A DNA stretch of 28,801 bases, taken from the IMG/VR virus record IMGVR_UViG_3300025120_000375, positions 1 through 28,801 of that record; one strand, 5' to 3'. The DNA comes from a virus. The notes beneath the pieces are model-generated. The model worked only from the letters and a program-made list of their open reading frames with translations, was not told the DNA's origin and did not search any database. Positions within the stretch are counted from its first letter, which is position 1. Every line of letters begins with the position of its first letter. The position numbers were made by a program, and so were the translations under genes. Of the stretch, positions 7,618-14,942 are shown one piece after another.

Positions 7618-10600
7618 GCCAAGGAATTACACTACCCAACAATGTTGATTACATCTTCCACATCGCTGATGTACACATTAGGAATTGGAAACGGCATAAA
7701 GAGTTTAGGCAGGTATTTGACAAAATGTTTAAGGAATTAGACAAGTGTTCTGACAACACCATCGTAACAGTTGGAGGTGACATTGTGCATGCTAAAACAG
7801 AGATGAGTCCAGAGCTTATCAGCATGGTATCTTACCTATTCAAAGGATTGGCAGATCGAAGACCTACATTTGTAATCACAGGAAACCACGATGCAAACCT
7901 AAACAATCCACACAGATTAGATGCATTAACTCCGATCGTTCAAGGACTAAAACATCAAAATCTTTGGTATCTAAGAGACACAGGATTGTATGATATACAT
8001 ACACCAGATCAGAAAATAGGAGTTAGTGTATTTTCTTTATTAGGTGAAACTGACAAATATATCACATATGATAAGATAGACAATCCAGACCAATATGATT
8101 TACTAATGGCTTTGTATCATGGTACGGTTGCTAACAGCAAAGTGGATAGTGGTATGAATATTGAACATGGACTAAGTTGGGACACGTTTGCTGGGTTTGA
8201 TGTAGCACCACTCGGAGATATACATAAACGTCAAGTGTTATCAAAGAAGCATCCATACATGTTCTATCCAGGATCTACCGTACAACAAAACTTTGGAGAG
8301 GCGTATGAAGGGCATGGTTATGGTGTTATTGATGTCAGAGATCGACAAGACATCAAATGTGAGTTTCAAGATCTACCCAACGAATATGGGTATTATACGC
8401 TAGAGATTACTGATGGTGTATTGCCAGACAATCTACCAATCACAAAGCATACAAGACTACGCATCAAGACAATCAAAACAGATGCTGCTCAAATGAAACG
8501 TGTTCTTGCAACGATACGTAAGAAGTACAAAAACCGAGATGCAATAGTTATCAAACTCGACAAAGGTGGCATGAACGGTGATGAGCATCTAGGTACGCAG
8601 TTAGACCAAGGAGACGTGCGTAACATACAGTACCAGAACCAACTTCTAACAGAATACCTAACCGACGAAGGTGTAGATGAAGACTCAATTAGCAAAGTTT
8701 TAGAGATTAATAAAAAGCTTAATGGTGAGTTACAGCAGCCTGAAGTAGCTCGCAGCATAATCTGGAAACCTAAGAAGTTTGAGTTTAGCAACATGTTCAG
8801 CTACGGAGAAGACAACTGCATCGACTTCAGCACTAAGATGGGTACTTGTGGCATATTCGCACCTAACCATGCCGGCAAGTCTGCCATATTAGATGCTCTA
8901 TGCTTCTGCCTCTTCGATCACTCGTTTAGAGCTAGTAAAGCTGACCAAGTACTTAATCGCAAGAAAGAATCATTCGAGTGTACCTTCAACTTTGAGCTCG
9001 AAGGATTGGACTATTTCATTCACAAAAAAGCTTTCAAGTACCGTAGTGGTGCATTAAAGGGTAGATTGCGTGTAGAGATTGACTTTTGGTACATCAACGA
9101 AGATGGGAACAAGGTATCACTGAATGGTGAGATGAGACGTGACACTGGTAAGATCATACAATCCTACGTAGGTACGTTTGATGATTTTATCCTAACCGCA
9201 TTATCATTACAACAGAACAACTCCAACTTCATTGACAAGACTCAGAGCGAAAGGAAGGATCTGCTAGCTAATTTCTTAGACGTTACGATATTTGATCAGC
9301 TTCACGACCTTGCCAATAGAAGCAATAGAAAAGCGGCAATTGTGTTAGAAGAGTATCAAAAGCAAGATTTTGAAACTAAACTAGGCGATGCAGAAAAGTC
9401 TTTAGATGAGTACACTATAAAGCATGATGATGCTGTAGCGGTACATAAAAAAGAGAAAGCTATACTTGATGATCAGATCAATAAAATGTTAATGTTATCT
9501 GAGCAATTGGAGCCGTGTGAAGAAGATGGTATAGATATTTCTGATGCATCAGAATCACTTGAAAGATACGAACAAGAATTGGTATCTTTGCAAGAAGACA
9601 AAAAAGTATCGACAAAGAAGTGGGAGGAATCTAAGAAGAGATTAACTGGATTAGAGTATGATAAGGAGCGTGCACTGAACAGCTTTGATCAGGACCTATA
9701 CACTAACCACAAAGCGAAGGTACTAGAAAAGATTGCGCTAGATACGGAGTTGGGAGAGTTAAAGATTACAATCAAAAACAAGTTGTCAAAACTTGAAAAA
9801 CTTAATAAACACGAGTATGATCCGAACTGCGAGCACTGCGTGTCAAATGTGTTTGTGCAAGATGCAATGAAGACGAAACTGGAGCTTGAGGAAGATAAAA
9901 CAACAGTAGCTGACTTTTTACAAAAGCGTATGCGAATCGTTGATTTTATCGAAAACAACAAAGAAATACAAGCACAAGCAGACTATATAAGAGACATTGC
10001 AACTGACTATAATAGCGCACGAGCTGATAAGGGTGATGCTGAATCTGAGTATGAACGTCTTAATAAAGATATAGCAGCATGCGAAGTCAATATTGCAGAA
10101 ACCAAATCGCAAATCAAACAATACAACAAGGCAGTAAAAGTCGTAGAACGTAACAATAAAACGAATGCCAAGTTAAGTAAGTTAAACATAGAAAAAAATA
10201 AACAAGCTGTAGCCGTACAGAAAACTAACAAGTCTGTACGTGATTTTTACGGTAAAAAGTGTGTCGCTGAGGAGACTATTGAAGAGAGTACAAAAACAAT
10301 CCAACACATGACTCAGCTAGTAGAAGACCAAGCAATATACGATATCTATTGCAAAGCTATGTATAAGGATGGTATACCATTTCAGCTTATATCAAAGGCT
10401 GTTCCATTCATAGAGCAACACGCCAACACTATACTAAATCAGATAATTGATTTTGAGATTGCATTAGAAACAGATGGTAAGAATATTAATGGATTCATAT
10501 GTTATGAAGATGAAAAGTGGCCGCTAGAACTAAGTTCTGGGATGGAAAAATTCTTATCCTCTATAGCTTTGCGTATAGCATTAATTAAGATCACAAATCT

Positions 10601-10805
10601 ACCAAAGCCTGATTTTATTGCAATTGATGAAGGATTGGGTGTTTTAGATAGCACTAATCTCAACTCAATGCACACACTATTCACTAATATGAAAGACACT
10701 TTCAGGTTTAGTTTAGTTATTTCACACATTGATGTGGTGAGAGATATGGTTGACAACATTATAACAATAGACAGAAAAAACGAATTGTCGTACATAAACT
10801 GTTAA
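7614..10805 (+). CDS. Fused SbcD-SbcC recombination nuclease (T4 gp47 + gp46)
   Basis: 1063 aa. The N-terminal metallophosphoesterase (Mre11/SbcD/gp47) has D19-V-H21, GGD56, G90-N-H-D93, H169 and G201-D-I-H204. From about residue 383 a Rad50/SbcC/gp46 ATPase begins: P-loop APNHAGKS (416-423, Ala in place of the usual first Gly), a long coiled coil from ~570 to ~900 interrupted by a zinc hook C739-E-H-C742, ABC signature LSSG (973-976), Walker B FIAIDE (Asp1005, Glu1006) and the terminal switch His in VISHID. In T4 these are two proteins that resect DNA ends for recombination-dependent replication and host DNA degradation. One continuous frame holds both, with no internal stop. The start is fixed by the ATGA overlap with primase. 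Confidence 0.93.
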   Translation: MSQGITLPNNVDYIFHIADVHIRNWKRHKEFRQVFDKMFKELDKCSDNTIVTVGGDIVHAKTEMSPELISMVSYLFKGLADRRPTFVITGNHDANLNNPHRLDALTPIVQGLKHQNLWYLRDTGLYDIHTPDQKIGVSVFSLLGETDKYITYDKIDNPDQYDLLMALYHGTVANSKVDSGMNIEHGLSWDTFAGFDVAPLGDIHKRQVLSKKHPYMFYPGSTVQQNFGEAYEGHGYGVIDVRDRQDIKCEFQDLPNEYGYYTLEITDGVLPDNLPITKHTRLRIKTIKTDAAQMKRVLATIRKKYKNRDAIVIKLDKGGMNGDEHLGTQLDQGDVRNIQYQNQLLTEYLTDEGVDEDSISKVLEINKKLNGELQQPEVARSIIWKPKKFEFSNMFSYGEDNCIDFSTKMGTCGIFAPNHAGKSAILDALCFCLFDHSFRASKADQVLNRKKESFECTFNFELEGLDYFIHKKAFKYRSGALKGRLRVEIDFWYINEDGNKVSLNGEMRRDTGKIIQSYVGTFDDFILTALSLQQNNSNFIDKTQSERKDLLANFLDVTIFDQLHDLANRSNRKAAIVLEEYQKQDFETKLGDAEKSLDEYTIKHDDAVAVHKKEKAILDDQINKMLMLSEQLEPCEEDGIDISDASESLERYEQELVSLQEDKKVSTKKWEESKKRLTGLEYDKERALNSFDQDLYTNHKAKVLEKIALDTELGELKITIKNKLSKLEKLNKHEYDPNCEHCVSNVFVQDAMKTKLELEEDKTTVADFLQKRMRIVDFIENNKEIQAQADYIRDIATDYNSARADKGDAESEYERLNKDIAACEVNIAETKSQIKQYNKAVKVVERNNKTNAKLSKLNIEKNKQAVAVQKTNKSVRDFYGKKCVAEETIEESTKTIQHMTQLVEDQAIYDIYCKAMYKDGIPFQLISKAVPFIEQHANTILNQIIDFEIALETDGKNINGFICYEDEKWPLELSSGMEKFLSSIALRIALIKITNLPKPDFIAIDEGLGVLDSTNLNSMHTLFTNMKDTFRFSLVISHIDVVRDMVDNIITIDRKNELSYINC

Positions 10806-10807
10806 CA

Positions 10808-10824
10808 ATACTATTTATTAGTAT
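10808..10824 (+). repeat. Inverted repeat centred on the TATTTATT motif
   Basis: ATACTA (10808-10813) and TAGTAT (10819-10824) form a perfect 6-bp inverted repeat around TTTAT, ending at the base before the ATG of the next gene. It could be an operator, a cruciform or RNA hairpin at the ribosome-entry region, or chance in AT-rich DNA. The stem is too weak and has no T-run, so it is not a terminator. Confidence 0.35.
10812..10819 (+). promoter_or_regulatory. TATTTATT motif, candidate phage promoter
   Basis: One-base variant of the recurrent motif, ending 5 nt before the ATG at 10825 in the 19-nt gap between the SbcDC fusion and the second virion block. It marks the change from DNA-processing to virion genes. 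Confidence 0.45.
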
Positions 10825-12948
10825 ATGAGCTTCGTTTCTTTTTATAAAAAACCACAACCGAGAGGATATTCAACTGGCCAGTTTCTCATTGAAGATACTA
10901 GTCCAGACTCTCCTGATTACTTTCAAGTGACTGAATTTCCTGACGCTGTAGGTGGTGGTCGTTACACTCTAAAGCTTAGAGGAAACGGATTGAATCTACG
11001 ATCAGATAGTAGTATTGATATAGAAGTTATTGATGCAGAAGGCGAAAACATATTTGCAGAGGTTACTGATTATATTGATAGATTTAATGATTATTATATA
11101 ACCATAGAGGTTTATGATATTACTGCAAAAGGGTTAGCTATTGTGTATTTGGTAGGTGAAGCTGTTGTTGACTTAGAAGGCAATCCAATTCCTCAAAGAT
11201 CCACTAGAGATTACAATGTTCGATGGTCACGTGCCATAAACATTCTTCCTATGGAAAGAAATACATCACAACTAGTATTTAACGATCCACCTAGTGTTGA
11301 AATTGTTCAAGTGCAAACACCAGAAAGAGAGTTTATTGATGCGTCAGCTTTATCTGGTAGTCAGTATTTACAATACACGTCTAGTGTAGATGACTTTACA
11401 ATCATAACACCCAACTTCAAGGGTTATGATCTCGACTTTCAATCTAGCAAAGATATCCTAGATGTAAACCTACAAAGAATACTCCTAAACCCAAGACAAA
11501 AACCTTCGACTGTCAATAGTGTCAACTCATCGTTAAGACAAGAAATATCCGAAATTCAAAACGGCTATCGAAGAGATCTGACATCTAGATTCAATACAAC
11601 AGTTAAGTCAATATCCGGATCAATACAAAAGGATTTTCTAGGAGGTACATTTGAATTTAAAAATGTAGATAGCACACCAAGTACTTTAAAACCTGATCTT
11701 CCATTAAACTTTAGTATTTCTGGTAGCGCATCCACACAACTACAATTCTATAGTGCAAATATTGTAGAGGTGTTATCGGATACAGAAATGCGGATAAGTA
11801 AACCAATCGAACTAATAACACTTGACACTAATGCACCGGGTGGAGGATACACAACTACACAGCGAGTGAAAGAGGCTAGCAACTTTTCAGCAAGTATAGC
11901 GTACCTCCCATCCGATCAGCAATTTGTAACTAGCTCGACTGTAAATATGAACTACCTAGAAACAACATTTGCTGATCTTAAACCTATTGGAGGTGATGTG
12001 TATAGAATAAAAACATCTTATAGGAAAGGAACGTCAACTGGTGACTTCAAGGTAATATACGATTCACTCGTCAATCCGGTAGAATACTTGACAGACGCCA
12101 AGTTTCCAAACCAAACAACATACGCAAAGAGGGATTCAGATTTTAGATTGATAGGACATTACACTAATCAAGAGATTGCGGATCTTTATTGGTCCTATCT
12201 AGTAGAAACACCTACTGCTATTTATCCAGGAATTATTCCTAGTGTTAACAGTTCGTCTCTACACGAGAGTGTGAGAGTTGAATCAGATTTTACACAATCA
12301 GCATTGTTTACAACTCAATATAGCCAGAACTATAACCTCGAACAATTATACACTATAGCGTGCAATTTGGTGCTAGATCCTAACACAGAATTAGAAGTGT
12401 ATATGGGTAGTGATCCTTTGAGTACCAATACAGTTGTACCGAACGCATCCCCCAAAGCTTTCTTAAAAGATGTGAATCTTGAGAAAACCAGATATGCTAA
12501 TAGCTTTAATCGATTTGGAAAGTTTATAGGTAGGGTACAAAATAAAAGAGACATACCGAAGAGGTATGGAAGAGTTGAGTTTGATTTTAAAACAGATGCT
12601 TCTGGATTAGGATCGCCTGTGTTTAGAGTAAAACCAATAGATTTTGTTAACATTACTGGTAGCGCTTACGTAAGCGAGATCAGTATAAAACCTTTAGCAA
12701 TTAATGGATTCTCACCCAACCTTGTCCAATATCAAATTCCTATGAATACAGAGATTGATGAGATTGTTGCAATATCCCAATCCCTCGATTTTAAGATAGA
12801 ATACTTTAATTACACTGGAGAGCAGTCTGAGTACGTAACCTTTCTTAACGATCTTAGGGTTAACATAAAGACAGAGATACCATCAAACACTTGTCAAGCA
12901 AACATTTACGACTTTATGTCATTTAATACACTAGAAAGAAATGGGTAG
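10825..12948 (+). CDS. Large virion/tail structural protein, family unnamed
   Basis: 707 aa with no signal peptide, no membrane helix and almost no Cys. The composition is rich in Ser, Thr, Asn, Asp and Tyr. The first ~120 residues look like a beta-sandwich (RYTLKLRGNGLNL, DIEVIDAEGENIF, DYYITIEVYDI, AIVYLVGEAV) resembling an immunoglobulin-like or carbohydrate-binding module. Further segments (QLQFYSANIVEVLSDTEMRI, DVYRIKTSYRKG, NLEQLYTIACNLVLDP, SAYVSEISIKP) suggest more beta modules. I recall similar N-termini in marine myovirus structural proteins but cannot give a function. It overlaps the next gene by 8 nt, so the two products are probably made together and may interact as parts of a fibre, whisker or baseplate. 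Confidence 0.65.
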   Translation: MSFVSFYKKPQPRGYSTGQFLIEDTSPDSPDYFQVTEFPDAVGGGRYTLKLRGNGLNLRSDSSIDIEVIDAEGENIFAEVTDYIDRFNDYYITIEVYDITAKGLAIVYLVGEAVVDLEGNPIPQRSTRDYNVRWSRAINILPMERNTSQLVFNDPPSVEIVQVQTPEREFIDASALSGSQYLQYTSSVDDFTIITPNFKGYDLDFQSSKDILDVNLQRILLNPRQKPSTVNSVNSSLRQEISEIQNGYRRDLTSRFNTTVKSISGSIQKDFLGGTFEFKNVDSTPSTLKPDLPLNFSISGSASTQLQFYSANIVEVLSDTEMRISKPIELITLDTNAPGGGYTTTQRVKEASNFSASIAYLPSDQQFVTSSTVNMNYLETTFADLKPIGGDVYRIKTSYRKGTSTGDFKVIYDSLVNPVEYLTDAKFPNQTTYAKRDSDFRLIGHYTNQEIADLYWSYLVETPTAIYPGIIPSVNSSSLHESVRVESDFTQSALFTTQYSQNYNLEQLYTIACNLVLDPNTELEVYMGSDPLSTNTVVPNASPKAFLKDVNLEKTRYANSFNRFGKFIGRVQNKRDIPKRYGRVEFDFKTDASGLGSPVFRVKPIDFVNITGSAYVSEISIKPLAINGFSPNLVQYQIPMNTEIDEIVAISQSLDFKIEYFNYTGEQSEYVTFLNDLRVNIKTEIPSNTCQANIYDFMSFNTLERNG

Positions 12949-14401
12949 TTTTGTATTTACACATGCATTTGACTTTTTTTACAAATGGACACCAACAAGT
13001 TCGTTTGGAATAGGTAACAGCGATTGGCCTCATGAGACTGTGACTAATGGAGGTACTGGATTAAGAGCACCTAGTGGGTATTATAATAACGGTGAAGCAG
13101 TGGACCTATTAAACTCAAGTAGCGTAGTAACTAGAGAGACAGCATCATTACAAAGCTCAGGCAGTGCCGCAGCATTACCATGGGGATCAGCAGCAGCAGA
13201 CTATTTGTGGAACTGTCTTGTTCCTACACAATCTGGTTTTGCTAATACAACTGAGATTTCATTCGGAGGATTGAGACAAAACAAATCTACTTACACGTTT
13301 ACATATAGTAGTGCTAGTTTTCTTTTCGACAAAGGACAGGGTGGGTATCCAGCTGGGTATGGAAGATCTATATATCCTATTACATCTAGCTGGAAGGCCA
13401 TTGAACCGTACATGACTGCCTCAAGTATGACATACTTTACGGGTAGATTTGGAAGTATAGGTACAAGTTATCCAGCAGACTACTTCCCTGCAACTATTAA
13501 CAATGCTGGTGTCGTTGGAAACACTCAAGAGGGTGATGGAGGGTATGCTGTACCTAGCGCAAGAAATGGATCCTTACCTGGCTATCAAGAACCTTCTGCG
13601 GTAAATACACTTGAACCGTTTCCACCTGGAACCAATCCAGATATGATTACTTATGGTAACGAGTCTACCGGATCGGATGATGGTAGGTTTTTTGATCTTG
13701 CTGGAGGTGTTGGGATATCAAGAGAAGCGGTTAGTGCTTCTTTAGCTGACTTCAATCAATGGGGAGCTAGCTCCACACTAGTTTATAGACAGTCGGCTTC
13801 TGTAGCATTGAAGCAACGAAGATTATTTTTCCCCACAATAGCAACCGGATCAGGCGCACCGGATACGTTTTGGTTAGGATATATAGCTAGCCAGTTTGCT
13901 CCTTTCAATTTAGGATCTAACGAAATCTTCAACGAGAATGGTGCTATATTTAATGTCAAGTTTAATCTAAAAAGAAACATATCAATTGACATGTATCCAG
14001 ATGTTGACGCAGGTAGTGAGTTGTTGATTTATATATTTGATGTAAAACCAACAATAAACACACCAGCAAACAGAATACTTCCAGCGACTAGTGCAGGATT
14101 CTATCCACCCGACAATAATATTGTAAGAATAAAAAACACTAGTCCAGAAATGTCATTTATAAACCCAGCTACCGGTTTCTTAATGGAGACATTTAATATT
14201 AACGTAGTTGAGTATGGAGTTAATGCTCAGCTAGTATTTGAAGCTAGCGGTAGTTTGGATAATGGTAAATACTTTGGATGCATTATTGATGATGTACAAT
14301 TTTGCCAAGTTGGCGTATCGACAGATCCAGCATTGCTTAAACCAGAAACTGTAGGTGGCGCAATTCAACAATCAACTGAAGCACCAGTAGGTAGAAACTA
14401 A
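12941..14401 (+). CDS. Virion/tail structural protein, unknown
   Basis: 486 aa, unrecognised, rich in Gly, Ser, Tyr, Phe and Asn as in fibre and tailspike proteins. N-terminal MGSFVFTHAFDFFYKW is followed by a low-complexity, probably irregular region up to residue ~230 with many Gly/Pro/aromatic residues. The C-terminal ~150 residues look beta-rich (NVKFNLKRNISIDMYPD, ELLIYIFDVKP, AQLVFEASGSLDNGKYFGCIIDDVQFC), possibly a jelly-roll or carbohydrate-binding fold. The ATG overlaps the end of the 707-aa gene by 8 nt, and the following gene starts 1 nt after this stop, so all three form a tight translational block. The role in the distal tail is inferred from context. Confidence 0.6.
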   Translation: MGSFVFTHAFDFFYKWTPTSSFGIGNSDWPHETVTNGGTGLRAPSGYYNNGEAVDLLNSSSVVTRETASLQSSGSAAALPWGSAAADYLWNCLVPTQSGFANTTEISFGGLRQNKSTYTFTYSSASFLFDKGQGGYPAGYGRSIYPITSSWKAIEPYMTASSMTYFTGRFGSIGTSYPADYFPATINNAGVVGNTQEGDGGYAVPSARNGSLPGYQEPSAVNTLEPFPPGTNPDMITYGNESTGSDDGRFFDLAGGVGISREAVSASLADFNQWGASSTLVYRQSASVALKQRRLFFPTIATGSGAPDTFWLGYIASQFAPFNLGSNEIFNENGAIFNVKFNLKRNISIDMYPDVDAGSELLIYIFDVKPTINTPANRILPATSAGFYPPDNNIVRIKNTSPEMSFINPATGFLMETFNINVVEYGVNAQLVFEASGSLDNGKYFGCIIDDVQFCQVGVSTDPALLKPETVGGAIQQSTEAPVGRN

Positions 14402-14402
14402 A

Positions 14403-14942
14403 ATGATAAACAATAGTAAAGTAAGAAATTCAAGGGTACCCTTCAAGCCAATTGAAGGATTAGCAAATGGAGATACCATAGGCAAAATCCGTTTAAAGAA
14501 TATATACACAAGTTGGAACGGAGAGAGCGTTGCTGATATAAAAACCAAACACGATACAAATCCCTACCTTGTTAGGATAGGCACACCCAATACAGATGAA
14601 AAGTTACGCTCTGACAACATCTATTTCATATCAAATTATCTTGCATACAATCCAATCACACAAGGTCTTGAAAAACGAGACATAATTTCTAGACGTGTTA
14701 TGGATAAATTTTATGTTGGACAATCAACACTGGAAGGTGAGTACAGTGATTGCAGTGTGGTTGTGAATGGTAGTGCTGTATTAGAAGATTTGTTTTTATA
14801 CAAAAACGAAAACATAAAGGATAAGTCTGTTTCTAGTATAATCACGAAGCTAATCGATAGGGTTGATATGCTTACAAAAGAAGTAGCACAATTAAAGGCT
14901 AAAGCGAAACAGCAGCCTATTTATACTAAAGACTCTTTATAA
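14403..14942 (+). CDS. Small fibre-like protein with C-terminal coiled coil
   Basis: 179 aa. N-terminal and middle regions are beta-like (IGKIRLKNIYTSWNGES, PYLVRIGTPN, EYSDCSVVVNGSAVLEDLFL). The C-terminal ~35 residues, VSSIITKLIDRVDMLTKEVAQLKAK, have heptad spacing for a coiled coil. The combination of a glycine-containing beta segment and a short coiled coil resembles the ends of trimeric phage fibres or their intramolecular chaperone regions, where the coiled coil drives trimerisation; no autocleavage motif is evident. It is translated immediately after the 486-aa virion protein. The last codons contain the TATTTATA motif that precedes the next gene, so the coding sequence and the putative promoter overlap. 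Confidence 0.6.
   Translation: MINNSKVRNSRVPFKPIEGLANGDTIGKIRLKNIYTSWNGESVADIKTKHDTNPYLVRIGTPNTDEKLRSDNIYFISNYLAYNPITQGLEKRDIISRRVMDKFYVGQSTLEGEYSDCSVVVNGSAVLEDLFLYKNENIKDKSVSSIITKLIDRVDMLTKEVAQLKAKAKQQPIYTKDSL
14918..14925 (+). promoter_or_regulatory. TATTTATA motif, candidate phage promoter
   Basis: Embedded in the last codons of the coiled-coil protein, ending 17 nt before the ATG at 14943. The longer context GCCTATTTATA is identical to the copy ahead of the portal gene (23305-23315). Confidence 0.45.

Noticed and set aside
2321-14942. Diversity-generating retroelement acting on a fibre gene
   Set aside because: No reverse transcriptase frame and no template/variable repeat pair were found by eye; the shared C-terminal domains differ too much at DNA level to be such a pair.
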